64,000 bases of DNA from Paracamarosporium sp. OC-R06-R3. Taxonomy: Eukaryota > Ascomycota > Dothideomycetes > Pleosporales > Didymosphaeriaceae. The position numbers and the translations under genes are program-made. Positions 21,002 through 33,300 of the stretch are shown piece after piece. How positions within the stretch are numbered: the first letter of the stretch is position 1; each line of letters opens with the position of its first letter. Below the pieces are notes generated by a model, which worked only from the letters and a program-made list of their open reading frames with translations, searched no databases and was not told where the DNA came from. Location: positions 83,649-147,648 of the forward strand of contig JACVRA010000367.1 of NCBI GenBank assembly GCA_019828545.1, in the 5' to 3' direction.

Positions 21002-22288
21002 ATGTTGGACTTCATGGAAAATGTGCAGCATGCATTCTATGAGGCTTCGAACTGGAACCTGGACAATTCCTATGGCACCCTGAACGCGACTGCGCGAGGT
21101 ACGTCTCACTGTCCATTCCATCGCAAGACACTTCTGACTGTTTGCGCCAGCATTGCTCGACTTCCAGACACCCAGGGGCCTGAGACTGCAGATATCGTCC
21201 CTTGCTGCCCCCAATTTTGCGACATCATACACCCTGGGCAACGTAGGAGTGGTCGACGGCTCCGTGTCTTACCTCTACTCGTCCCTGCCGCTGCAGCGAG
21301 AATTGAAGAGCTCCGAGCTTGATCTGCACAATGTCATTAGAGGCTATAGGCACGTGCAAGAGCTACGCCGCCCTGACGAGGACTGGTGGTGGGAGATCTG
21401 GCAAAATGGAAGGCGTATAGATCGCAGAAGTATGCTGTGGCTGCCCAGCGCACTGTACGTTGGCTGATTGTATGCAATGCAGACACGCTCCTCTACGGCC
21501 GCATATTCCTCCCACAATCTAGACTGGAAGCACTCTATCTTCGTCGCTTGACGCCAACCCGACAGCTGCGTGTGAATGCAGTCAGCGACTCAAATCTCAA
21601 CAATGGCGGGACCATTCTCACGCTGCTGCAGAACGACTTTGGCAAATATAGTACCGAGTACATGTACAGCACTGATTCCGCTCTGATTGGGTTGCGCGGG
21701 CTCTACAATTTCGGCGCCGACCCCAGAGTCGCGCGTGCGGAACCCTCAACTGCTCAGCAGGTGGCTGAACCCATGCATGGCCGCTTCAGCGCCGGAGCGG
21801 AACTTTATTATGGATTGCTTAACAAGAGTGGTGGGATAAGCACCGGCTTACGCTTTACGACCTTACCTAACCACAATGGCTTTCCGTATACCATGACACT
21901 CACCTTGAATCCGTTGATGGGGAATCTTTCCTCGACCTATGCGGTAAAAGCTGGCCCCAACCTCGCGCTCTGCTCCCGCTTCGATTTCAATTTCTACTCC
22001 TATGAAAGCGACCTGCAGCTCGGCTGCGAATTGTGGCGACGCCGCCGCAACACCGACGTCGAATGGGCGGCTAAGCTGCTACGCCCAGGGTGGAAAAGAC
22101 CAACGGCCGCACCCGATGACGATGTTTCCGGCATCTTGAAAGCCCGCGTTGATCAGGACTGGCGTATTGGAGTGCTGTGGGAGGGCAGGATCAAAGAGCT
22201 GCTGTTCACTCTTGGCGCGAGTCTCGACCTCAAAAAGAGAGAGCAAGTGTTCCGGGCCGTTGGTATCGAGCTGCAGTACTCCTCGTGA
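21002..22288 (+). CDS. mdm10: Mitochondrial outer membrane protein Mdm10 (ERMES and SAM complexes)
   Basis: VDAC-like beta-barrel of the mitochondrial outer membrane. In fungi it anchors the ER-mitochondria tether ERMES and helps the SAM complex in beta-barrel assembly. Three exons, 21002-21098, 21151-21429 and 21483-22288, encode 393 residues. It starts MLDFMENVQHAFYEASNWN; splicing joins NATAR to ALLDFQTPRGLRLQISSLAAP, the first-strand block typical of the family. Further signatures are ELYYGLLNKSGGISTGLRFTTLP and PYTMTLTLNPLMGNLSSTYAV. There is no signal peptide, as expected for a barrel imported through TOM. The second intron donor follows codon position 1 (Arg-Asn junction) and is slightly less certain. 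Confidence 0.93.
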
Positions 22289-24543
22289 ACGAAAACGTAG
22301 CCATATCGTTGGGTATCGCTTGTCGGCACTGCAGACTTTTGGGATGCCGTGACCGATCATGGAACATGCTTGTATTGCAGAGTAGCGTGAACCGACCAAC
22401 CGCCTCGAGATGTTTCTCAAACCGTGTTCTGCAGTCGGCGGGGGGCTTGTGCGAGGTCCTCTTTAACGGCGACTGCACAGAAAGATTGCTTTTCAATGCA
22501 TGTGGATCCGGACTTTACGACGATGGTCCACGGTTTTGGCTCTGGTGGACACCGCAGATATTGGTATCCCTGACGTTTGTAAGTTGCAGTCAGTTGCGTG
22601 TCCACCGTCGATTCTTTGCGGGGGCCAATTGCTGAAACAAGTCGGTGAGGGGTCAGGATGTCCGGGGTGGACCTTGGCGCCGCGTTCGCAGTGTCTGACA
22701 TCCGGGCATCACCTTACGCGGCACCATACTGCAACAAGCTGTTTTAGATGTCCTTTTCAGCAAGAGTGTGGGGCGCTTTCTGAGAAGGCGGCATTGAATG
22801 CGGGTGGGGGTCAAAGCTGATGCTCGACGCCTGGAGGGCTAGCGAGCAGCCACGGTTGTTTGGTCACGAGCGAACGAGCGCCAGGAACCAGGAACGGCTG
22901 GGATCTGGGCTGCGGTGCTGCCGAGTAAGCCTTGCGATAGGGTTAGGCCAGGAACAGGGGACGGTAGTGCGTACTGCATATTGACAGGTGTATGCCGACA
23001 CGACACCAGTCCGCTGTCGTGCCGCTACCCGATTCTCGATGAAATCGAAGATGAATTCTAAAGCTCCCAGGGCGTGCATCTTGGGCGGCCAAGGTTATGA
23101 ATCGAGTGTGATGGAACGGAAAGGGCGTCAGCGCTCGGTCTCTCGTCTCGCTTCATCCGAGCGATCAGCGACTGGGGCGCGTCGGGCACTGTTCTCACGA
23201 TAGCGATACGGCGTAGCCTTATACGCACCCGTCGCAGAGTCAGCAACGGACAACCGTCGGGTGCCCGGTGCGTGCGGCTCACGATGCACGACGACCAAAA
23301 GCAGAGATGCGACCTGGCCAGCCATTCTGCACGCCATGGATTCGGCGCTGGAGTCGCTGGAGTCGCTGTAGTCGCTGCAGTCGCTGGACAGACGGCGGTT
23401 GGAGCAGCGGCTTGTCGGGCGGCTTGTTGCAGGCGTGCTCCTCGGCCCCTTCACCGCTGGGTGCGTAGGTGGTGTCAGAGCGAGGCTTCTCGAACGGCGA
23501 TGTGCTCCATGCGCCTCCCAGCGGCCGTGCACCAGAAGCGCTCGCAGTTGGGCGGCCATTTTGGCGTGGTCAGAGCGTGTGGCCAGCGTCTGTGGGTGGA
23601 GGGCCGTCACGCAAGTCTCCTGAGGCCTGGGATCGAACTTGACACGGCATCGAGGCACCGCTCCAGCAACCCTGCCGCCGAGCGATGCGGTGACAAGGGC
23701 TCACTCCGACGGCGTCCTGTCGCCACTCAGCCGTGGGCGGGCGGCCCCTGGACCAGGCGCGCTGCAGCGCCGTTTGCGAGCCAGCTGTCGAGGCGTGTCT
23801 CTCGCGAGACGCAGAGCGACGTTGTCGACGAGAGCGCAGCGAGGAATGGGTGCTGAGACGTGCAGGCCGCTGGCGCCAAACGGTGGCTCGCCGATGTGCT
23901 AAGAATGGTCTTGGTGCTGGTGTCGCTGTGCTTGGATGCGCTTGGACCGGAAGGCGCGTCCAGCAGCGCCAGGACCGGCTTAGCGCACCCACTCGCGCCT
24001 TCCCCCCTACGCTGCCGGCTTGAGGGCCCCTTCCTCTAATCTCCCCTTCTTTCCCTCACCAAGTCACTCATTTACATCCGCCCGATCTTCCTCTACCGGA
24101 TTTCGCATCGTGACCTCACCCGGTGCGATCTTCGTGCTTCCCTTTCTGTTGTGCTTCTGCGAAGAGCTGCCACTCCTTTCGGCTCTCGCTCACGTTCCTT
24201 TCACTCCCACCTGTTAGGCTCTGCCGTCCACTCCTTAGGATCCCCAACCCACCACTCTTCTCCACATCCAGTATCGCCCCCGGCCGATCCATTCGAACAT
24301 CTGCTCCCGGCTAGCAGCTTCTTTCCTTTGACATCTTCAATCGCGCGCCTGGACCGTGTATTCGAGCCCGAGACTCGCGCGGATCAACTCGCTTCCTCTG
24401 CAGCCTCTGGGACTCCTCTGTTCGAATACCCATCACTATAGCTTGGATCTATTATTTCACGACGCCTTACGATAACCCATAGAGACGACCCATCTGGTCG
24501 AGTCTTCCCTTTCCATCCCCGACAGCACATCGAGATCGCAGCC
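22289..24543. other. 2.25-kb region without supported gene; leader of homeobox gene
   Basis: GC-rich up to about 24000, with a 9-bp tandem repeat near 23350. From about 24000 to 24540 it turns pyrimidine-rich, which fits a long 5' UTR of the homeobox gene. Open frames of up to about 190 codons exist on both strands, but their composition is Arg/Ser/Cys-rich and domain-free, typical of chance frames in GC-rich DNA. Confidence 0.5.
23347..23387. repeat. Tandem 9-bp repeat (GTCGCTGNA units)
   Basis: About 4.5 imperfect copies of a GTCGCTGGA/GTA/GCA unit in a row. Short minisatellite in the non-coding leader region. Confidence 0.7.
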
Positions 24544-26401
24544 ATGCAATCACCAGAGGAAACCACAATGGCTTCGCCGACCGCTTCCGTCGCGACCCCC
24601 ACCCACAGCTCTGCACCGCGCAGACCCCCGCGGAAGAGCACCCTCACCCAGCAGCAGAAGAACCAGAAGCGCCAGAGGGCGACGCAGGACCAACTGGTGA
24701 CTCTCGAGCTCGAATTCAACAAGAACCCCACCCCCACAGCTGCGACAAGGGAAAGGATAGCACAGGAGATCAACATGACGGAGAGGTCTGTGCAGATTTG
24801 GTTCCAGAACAGGTACGATGAAAAGGGTCGCAAGACGTCCGCTTCTTTGAAAGCCCGCTAACTGGGTTCAGACGTGCCAAAATAAAGAACATTGCGAAAA
24901 AGAGCATCGAGGATGGCGGCGACTGCAACGACATTCCAGAGTCAATGCGTCGGTATCTGGCCCTCCAGGCAATGGAGTCGGGCAAGTCCATTGGGACGAG
25001 CTTTCTTGGCCGTGCTGGTGGATCAATGGCCGCGTATGGCAGCGGCATGTTGCTCAACACGGATACCAGCTCTTCCAAAGTTGGTGAGTTTCATCCCCGA
25101 CCGAAACATTTTGAATCACAAAGAGTCTCAACTAAACTCTCTCAGTGATTCACCATTTCGCATGCCGCTCTTTGAGCATTGGCTCATGGCGCCGTGTGGG
25201 TCAGAGTGCGATGGATCTCGTGATCTTCTACTCACCCGAAAAGTGCTGTGTCACGTACTACATCAACAATGACTCAGCAGGCTACAAGATCGAGTACCCC
25301 TTTTCGTACATCAAGAACATCACCTTGGAGAACGGGGATATGAACGGCAATGCTGAAGGTGCTTCACAACGACCCGGAGGTCTCATTGTTGAACTCAACC
25401 GTCCTCCAAACTTCTTCATGGATTCATCTGGATCTGGAGGCTTTTTCCAATGCGGTGACTTCACCGAAGAACAACAAGCGTCGACGATCATGGTGCATCA
25501 CTTGGGCGGTCACCCGAAGGTCCTGAGCGGACAGCTTGCGAAGTTGGTCTCGTTGGAGTCGTTCCAGAACCGACACAACATCTACGATCCCAACCCTCTC
25601 GCCGTATCCGCCCCCGTGTCCCCTATCAACCATCGCCCTGCTTCGCAACCCAACCACATGCAACATCCTCACCTGGGCAATGGGTTCCATGACTCTCCCT
25701 TTGCGCCTAGTGGCTTTCCACCGCGTGGTCACAAGCGCCAGCGTAGTCGCTCCGTACCTGTTGCGGTTGACTTCTCTCTTCTGCGCGGCCCCATGCCTTC
25801 GTTCTTGATTCAGCCGGAGCACTCACCATATACGCCCAATCCAGAGATCTTCGCGCCGGTGCCTCAGAGCGCATCAGGTCCAATTGGGCCCAATCTAAGT
25901 ATCGATACTTCAGCTGGATATGGAATGGAGTACCGTCAATATCCCATGTCTGCTACCACCGCTAACTCACCGTCTGAGTTTGGCACGCCAGCTTTCTTCA
26001 CCTCGGGCCCGCGAACGGAGAATGTACCCGCGTCCACATTCGGTCAGCAGTACAACATCCCTCCTTATATGCACACTCCCATGGGTCCGCCTCCCCACTC
26101 GGGTGCTGCCTCATCTCCTATGCCGACTATGGTTCACCAGGACCCCATCATTGCTAATCAATCACCACCGCTGAGCTCATTCGGTCGTTCTAGCTCAGCA
26201 GATGTGTACCCGATGCCTCATGAAAGCGGCATGTCAGAGGAAGCTCTTCAGATGACTGACATGTACGCCAAGCAAACGTTAAATCTTCCATTTCGGTCTC
26301 CGTTACTGGAAGAGCATGGCGACGACTTCGACATGCAGAACCTGGTGTCTTTCGGCACAATAGATCCAGCCAGCTTATCGCCCGAGAACCACCACATGTA
26401 A
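24544..26401 (+). CDS. Homeobox transcription factor (Phx1/Htf1-type)
   Basis: Nuclear homeodomain regulator, 578 residues in three exons: 24544-24812, 24872-25083 and 25146-26401. The homeodomain covers about residues 39-97: [18 protein letters not shown], then [21 protein letters not shown]. The first intron splits the codon after WFQN, so the recognition helix is complete only after splicing. A second conserved block, [36 protein letters not shown], at about 175-215 is shared by fungal homeobox proteins linked to conidiation or stationary phase (Htf1/Hox2 in filamentous fungi, Phx1 in fission yeast, from memory). The rest is Pro/Ser/His-rich and disordered, with a possible [14 protein letters not shown]. 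The exact orthologue name is inference. Confidence 0.88.
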
Positions 26402-28307
26402 TGAGGGTGTTGCAGCTTCTCTTCGTTCTTACATACTCGAAATACCCAGCAGTTGTCAGCTCAAGCGAACCTTGCTTAGCGAGCGCATCGCGTCCTCGAA
26501 AGAGACGAAGCGACTGCCGTCCTGGCCTGCGTTGCGCCCGCCATACGTAATACAGCATGCCTATTGTTCACATAATGCGGCTCTTCCAGTTCGAAATATT
26601 GCATCCTCAACAACCGGCTTCTTTTTATTCGGCTTTCAAATTTCATTTTTTTTTCTCGGTGCGTGCGCAGCACTCGATTTTCTTTACTTTTCATTGCGTA
26701 ACGCATATTCCACGACCATCTTATCGGAGAGGGTGTCATTCATGGCGTTGCAGGGTTGGAAAGTAAAGTTTACATTCTCATACAAAACAGCAGAGTGGTA
26801 GAACCTGCACTGCTACCTCGAAAGAGGAGGGGCGGCTTGTGGGGAGGTTCCAAAGCTGAGGTTTGGGGATGTTTGATTGTCGCGCGGCACAGAGCGTGTG
26901 TAGTTTTCCTGTGTCTATGTTGTTGCTGGATTGTTGGAATCTTCTCTGCTACAGTACTGCTTATGTCTGCTGTTTCTTCTTTTCCTTTGTTGCTTGGACA
27001 CTTCAGAAGAGGAGAGAATAAGAATCCGAGGATTTTTCTGGTGAATGCGAATGGACCGCTGGCGGGACTGGACAGTTTTCCATAGGGTTATCAGGTTAGC
27101 ATCCCGTGGCTTCAGATCAGGACAAGGAAACATGATTATTTCAAGCTTAGTTTGTTATATACTATGGAGACAAATCGTGACAAGAGAGTACCTACAGCAG
27201 GCCCACAGTTTCCAAAGTGCACGTCGTCATGAGTAGTCAAGTCAAGTGTTTGGAGGGGTGTCCCCGTACCACGACCCCACGAGTCCATGGATGAATACAA
27301 CGACGACATGATGTCAGCGCAATTTCGCACGTGTTCAGGTGGTCGAAGGCCATGGGAGCTAATGCTCGGGTAGAAGCAGCCTTGGGCCGGGCGTTAGTGG
27401 CAGCTTTGTGCAAGGGAGGATTTTTAGGGCTGATGGTGCTTTCTTCCGGAGCATCCGGCGGGATGGGCACAAAAGGAGGCGGCGGCTGGGCAGCAGAGAG
27501 GTGCCGCCAGTGGGTGAAGAGCCTGAGGATGGCGTCTGTATCCACAATAAAGTCATGCCATGGGGTCGAGGCCGTTGGAGGAGCGCTCGGGAGCGGCTAG
27601 GCCTCGGTGCCGACATTGCCAGGCACCGTGTGCCTGAAGTGCCTGAGGTGCCCCTGACGGCCGCGCTCGGCTCGCTGTGGCGACAGGTGCATCTCATTTC
27701 ACATCCCAACCATCACAATTTTGTGCTCTAATAAGGCCTCTGCCCCTAGCCACCGCTCTCCCGCTGCCTCTCTGCCCTCGGTGACCTCGCACAACCTTCC
27801 TCACGCCAGCCATATTCCCCGGTGCGCGGCTCATTGTGCACGCATAACGACGTCAAGTGCACGTTAGCACTCGGCGCGGGTAGGTAGGGTTCTCTTGCAC
27901 GCCACGGTCAACACGCAATTCACTCTCGCACGACTGCACAGAGCCACAGCGACTCTGCCACCAGTGCAGCGCCCATCACCGTCCAGTACGTCCACCGTCA
28001 ATCCAAGCCCTCGTGCGCCTGCATCCGCGTCCTCCGCAGCTTCCCTTCCGGCCGTCCCCGGCGTCTATCCAACGTCTGGTGGTCCTGAGGGCGCACCACC
28101 TTATAACCCCAGCAACCACCGACGACCTCCGCCGTGCCCTTCCGCTCGCGCTCCTGCTAATTTCCCGCGCAGCACCTCGCAATTGCTCCCTGATCCTTCC
28201 CGCCTGTGTCTCGACAGAGCTTCGTTGAGCACCGTCGGCTGTAGAGAGACCACCTGCACCAATTCCTCGTCTTCGTAGCTGCCCAACGTCGCTATACGTC
28301 GTCTGCC
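26402..28307. other. 1.9-kb intergenic region, homeobox gene to LCB2
   Basis: Starts with a T-rich 3' UTR (about 26630-26700) and ends in a C-rich leader before LCB2. A - strand frame at 27237-27545 has somewhat protein-like text but no match that I know. No repeat or RNA gene recognised. Confidence 0.45.
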
Positions 28308-30308
28308 ATGCCTACTCGAAGCATCAACCCGTTCGCGACCGTATCCCCATCCTCGACCCCTTCTCTCGACGCTTTGAACGAGAAGAAGGAACAACCGCGA
28401 CGCTCCTCCTTCACAAAGGGCAACAAGTTTACCTCGTTGTTCGGCGGCAACACGCCTCGGACACGGAGCGAGGCTGCTGCTTTGCGTGACGCCCTTGTTG
28501 CGCAGCAGCAGGCCCTTCTGGACAATCCTTCGCCGCCGCAACAGATCAACACGGCTTCAATCTCCCTCCCAACTATCAACCTCACCACGGCGACCGGCGA
28601 GAAGATGCCCACCGAACCTAAGACCCTCTTCAACCCTGAAGAAGCCCGGCGGAAAGCGAGAGCTGATGCCCAGTTTGGGCCCCTTGGATCGCAGAAGCAC
28701 CGATACACCAGCACGTTTGAGGGGGAATTCGGAGACCCAATCGAAGACGAGCCGCCGTATTACTTTCTACTTACTACCTATATCAGCTACCTAATCTTGA
28801 TCGTATTTGGCCATGTACGTGACTTTTTCGGCAAGCGCTTCAGGGCCGCACATTACAGTCATCTGGCCGAGAGGGATGGATACGCGCCATTGAACAGCGA
28901 TTTCGACAACTTCTACACCCGCCGATTGAAAATGAGGATCAACGACTGCTTCTCACGGCCGATCACTGGTGTCCCAGGACGTTTCATTACCTTATTGGAC
29001 CGCAAGTCGAATGACGGAAACAACACTTTCAAGCTCTTGGGCACCACGACCGAGACACTGAACATGAGCTCATACAACTACCTTGGTTTTGCGCAGTCTG
29101 AGGGTCCCTGCGCCGACGCTGCGGAACAGGCAGTTCGGAAATACGGAGTCACCATGGCTAGCTCGCGTGCAGACGCTGGTACATCCGAACTGACCCTCGA
29201 GGTCGAAGATTTGATCGCTCGCTTTGTTGGCAAGCCTGCTTCCATGGTCTTTTCCATGGGCTTCGTAACCAACGCCACCGCTTTCTCGACTCTGATTGGA
29301 AAGGGCTGCCTCATGCTTTCGGATGAATTGAACCACTCCTCAATTCGATTTGGTGCGCGTCTATCGGGCTCTATGATCAAAATGTTCAAGCACAACGACA
29401 TGAGGGATCTGGAGCGTTTGCTCCGGGAAGCCATTTCGCAAGGACAGCCACGCACTCACCGTCCATGGAAGAAGATCTTGGTTACGGTTGAAGGCCTCTA
29501 CTCGATGGAGGGCACCATGTGCAACCTCCCCGCACTAATCGAATTGAAGAAGAAGTACAAGTTCAACCTATTCGTTGATGAGGCCCATTCCGTCGGTGCC
29601 GTTGGCCCGCGCGGACGTGGTGTCTGCGATTACTTCGGCATTGATCCCTCTGAAGTCGACATCCTTATGGGCACACTCACCAAATCTTTCGGTGCGAACG
29701 GAGGTTATCTAGCAGCGGACAAGGCCATCATCGATAAGCTACGGACACAAAATGCTGCCATGATGTTTGCCGAATCACCTACTCCTCCTGTCCTTGTTCA
29801 AATTGCGTCTTCCCTCCGTATCATTAGCGGCGAACTCGTCCCCGGACAAGGTCAGGAGCGTTTACAGCGTCTGGCTTTCAATTCACGATACCTTCGCCTC
29901 GGTCTCAAGCGACTCGGCTACATTGTCTATGGCCACGACGACTCCCCTATCATTCCTGTTATGCTCTACAACCCTGCCAAGATGCCTGCCTTCTCCCACG
30001 AAATGCTCAAGCGGAAGATTTCAGTTGTCGTCGTCGGATATCCAGCAACACCCCTTGTTTCGTCAAGGGCACGCTTCTGCATTTCAGCAGCCCACACCAA
30101 GGATGATTTGGACCGTATGCTCGCAGCCTGTGACGAGGTCGGCGATCTGCTGCAGTTGAAGTTCAGCAGCGGTGTTGCTGGTGGTGCAGACCCAGAGGAG
30201 CTTGTCGCACAAGAGAAGGACAGCCTGAGTGTCGTTACGCCTCCCAGGTGGAGACTGGCGGACGTTATCAAGCGTGGAGTCGAGGATGTTCAGCTACCCC
30301 TCCAGTAG
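28308..30308 (+). CDS. LCB2: Serine palmitoyltransferase subunit 2
   Basis: PLP enzyme subunit that, with Lcb1, condenses serine and palmitoyl-CoA to 3-ketodihydrosphingosine, the first step of sphingolipid synthesis, at the ER. Single exon, 666 residues, about 100 longer than yeast Lcb2 because of a Ser/Pro-rich N-terminal extension (residues 1-115). A membrane segment YYFLLTTYISYLILIVFGHV follows. The alpha-oxoamine synthase fold shows NMSSYNYLGFAQ, SDELNHSSIRFGARLSG, LFVDEAHSVGAVGPRGRG and the Schiff-base motif GTLTKSFGANGGY with Lys459. The catalytic lysine marks it as the Lcb2 rather than the Lcb1 subunit. Confidence 0.96.
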   Translation: MPTRSINPFATVSPSSTPSLDALNEKKEQPRRSSFTKGNKFTSLFGGNTPRTRSEAAALRDALVAQQQALLDNPSPPQQINTASISLPTINLTTATGEKMPTEPKTLFNPEEARRKARADAQFGPLGSQKHRYTSTFEGEFGDPIEDEPPYYFLLTTYISYLILIVFGHVRDFFGKRFRAAHYSHLAERDGYAPLNSDFDNFYTRRLKMRINDCFSRPITGVPGRFITLLDRKSNDGNNTFKLLGTTTETLNMSSYNYLGFAQSEGPCADAAEQAVRKYGVTMASSRADAGTSELTLEVEDLIARFVGKPASMVFSMGFVTNATAFSTLIGKGCLMLSDELNHSSIRFGARLSGSMIKMFKHNDMRDLERLLREAISQGQPRTHRPWKKILVTVEGLYSMEGTMCNLPALIELKKKYKFNLFVDEAHSVGAVGPRGRGVCDYFGIDPSEVDILMGTLTKSFGANGGYLAADKAIIDKLRTQNAAMMFAESPTPPVLVQIASSLRIISGELVPGQGQERLQRLAFNSRYLRLGLKRLGYIVYGHDDSPIIPVMLYNPAKMPAFSHEMLKRKISVVVVGYPATPLVSSRARFCISAAHTKDDLDRMLAACDEVGDLLQLKFSSGVAGGADPEELVAQEKDSLSVVTPPRWRLADVIKRGVEDVQLPLQ

Positions 30309-33300
30309 CCGCTTCAAGTGGCTAGGCTGGCACATGACGGGGCAACATGTCGAGCGGGGCAAGAGGGCACATTCCAATATCAACACAAGTGAGGCGGATG
30401 CGCCCTTGTCATCTCTCGTGTTCGCGGATCCTTCTGATGCGTAATCTGCTCGGATTCCGCGAGACATTAGGATTGCGGGACTGGAGTATGAGTGTGGGTG
30501 CCAGAGACTCTCAGTTGTAGCCTCGTCTCGTTCCAGATTCGGGGCACCGCCCTTGCCCGGTTGCCTTGTCTGTTCTCCGATCCAGCCTCTGTTGCCTACT
30601 CTGCTTTCCTCGTACATTTGCATACGTAGCGCTGTCTGCTTGGGTCGATCCCGATCTTCGGTTCGGCGCAACTTTTTGGGTTTTTGGTTTGGCAAATGAG
30701 CATTCTTGTACGATATCCTTCATACCCTCGCTGTCTTGAGCTATATCTTCTTTTCTTGTCATATCGTTTAGACTCGTTTTGGTCTGATAGGGGTGTTGCT
30801 GCCTGTGCGATTAAGCGCGGCGCATGTTTAGATGATGTTACTCGTCATGTGGTAATGGTAATGTCTGTGGTGTCCCGAGATGGAAGGTGCAAACAAAGTT
30901 GGGAGGGTTTGCATGGTGGAGAAGTAGCAGAGAAAACGAAGAATTGAATGAAGTGGTGAAAGGACGTGTCGATTCTTGCGGGCTTCATTGTATGTGATGA
31001 ATGTGATGCTATCTACGATACACTCGTGAGGTACCGAGGCACAACATGATGTACAAGGCTCCGTGAGTCCTTCAGCAAACAAACGCAACGTGAGTTCCCT
31101 GCGTAACCAGCCCACGAAAGCATATCGACAAGCCGGCCCCAGCCAAAGTAAAACTCTTGCAACGTCCAGAAGCCGCCCGTAATGAGGCTACGCGTGATGC
31201 ATCCCCAACTTTACACCAATCCAATACGTAGACTGTGACGAGAACGCAAAGGCAGACTCATGGCCAAACGGAAACAAAAACGCCTCGCCTCGCTTTGCTC
31301 CGCTCAACCGCATGCCGTGCCCCAGTGTCGGCGGTGCCGTCTAAGCCCTAAAGCAGCCACCCGTCAGTGTGCAACCCGAGACTTGGCCATGTGCAAAGCG
31401 GATCTTAGATGCCACGGATACATTACAAATATCTTTTTGCGGATGCGGGAATTGTTTATGATCTGAGTTTAGGTCGCACAAGTGGTGAGGGGGTGCGGTC
31501 TGGTCGTTGCATGGATGGCATGGTTGCCGTGGATGATGTGTCGGATGGAGGGAGATGGGAAAGGCTGTGACGGAAGGCGCAACTTCGAGCACGGATGGAG
31601 TTCATCTTAGCATGGGGTTATCCCACGCGGTGAGGCTGGGGGCGTGATACGTAGAAGGTGCTTGCCATCTATCTCTGCGGGTGCAAATGGTACATGGAGT
31701 ACAAGGCGCAGACATGAGACGGCTGAATACCCCACGGATAGAACCCGTGTTTGGCGGATAACATTGTGCTTGTCTATGTATGAATGGCTGGTTGAATGTA
31801 GCCCAGGTGGATGAGTTGTCCGCTGACGGCTTGTGCGATGCTTGCCTGTCTTGCTCCGATTCAGGCATCCTGTCAATGCTTCTGTGGTGGCATGTGAAAG
31901 CGTCGTAATCCGCGTCCTCAAAAAGTATCCGATTTGTACAAATGGAAAGCTTCGAGATGGCTTGGGCGCAGATATCATGTGTTGTTTGTCTTCCTCTTAG
32001 CCGGTGTGACGTAGTGAGACGATATACGAGCAGATGCCGTCCGTGTGTCTCGATCGCTTGCAGTATTCGTTCTGTACATATGCATCTCAGCCGTTTTGCA
32101 TATTTGATCATCCTTGAAGTAATATCGCGACAGTAGTAACGCGACAGCGACGATCATATGCATCTCGCTCGAGCCGGTGGACAGTGGAGCGGGGATACGG
32201 GGAGTGGAGTACAACAGGGTAGTGTTTGAGATCCAGACAGCTGATCGCCTGCATTCAAAGGTAGTGAAACAAGCTTCGAAAGGCCTAGTGTGGAGAAGAA
32301 ACACTCGAATAGAGCAGTGGCGCCTTCAACTTCGGCGTATCCGTACCATAAGAATTCCATTTCAAGATATCGGGGGGAAAGCTTAATCGCCAAGTGCAAA
32401 TTGCCATCATTGACGCTTCAATAGCCATTGCATGCAGTTCAAGGAATGGTGAAGGACCTTTTAACCGTTTCTGTTTGTGCTTTACACAAGGCATCTGGAC
32501 CATGTTCTCAGTGCCATACGTGCATATAGCTGATATTGCTTTTTCTCTGTTGCGTATGCTGTGATGCAAACGCAGCTATGGTAGGATCATCCTTGATCTG
32601 GCTAGGCAATATCGCCGGAATGGTAGTAGTACAGGCTGTGAAGGATTGATCACGGATGGTCCTGTTTTTGTGTCATTTGCTAAGCCCTCGTTCCAACGAC
32701 GGTGATGCGCTCTTCGGAAAGTACTCCATGTTGCTTGCAATATCGGTACTTCTTGTATGGGTTTGTGGTGTACTGCTTGCTCATTTCTACCGATACCTTG
32801 CTTCTGGATTTGGTTCCAAAGAGAATCGACGGAAGGCTGCAATACATCAGACGCTCAGTTGGCCTTCTGTCTTGGGCTGGGCGCATCGTGACGATGACAG
32901 TAGTCGCCGAGGACATGGTTCTCGACCATGGCTTAACTTTGCTCGCAAGCTGGGGGAATAACGGTGGCTGTCTTGAAGGAAAGAAACGGCGAAAATGCGC
33001 TAGATGCGGGATTTCCATCCGGTGTAGGTGTATCCCGTTCTTGATAAGAGCCGTGAAGATATGCGTGCGAAGCAGCTTCCAATTAAGCTTGCAGGAGAGG
33101 TCGAGCCTATTGCAGTGAGTCTTGTTCTGATCTCTTAACGAACCGTCGAGTAACAGGCTGGCTCAATCCACCAGGCTGAGACCAGGCAATATCACTTGAC
33201 AGGCTGCATCCGAAACGTCCGGTGTAGATGTAAGCATCGAATCCCATGATTCCGTCTCTTCTCATCCACTAAAGTGATCATTGGCCGTCTTAAAGCAGGG

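Noticed and set aside
23128..23856. Overlapping frames of 176-194 codons on both strands
   Set aside because: Located in GC-rich repeat-bearing DNA, with low-complexity Ser/Arg text on both strands.
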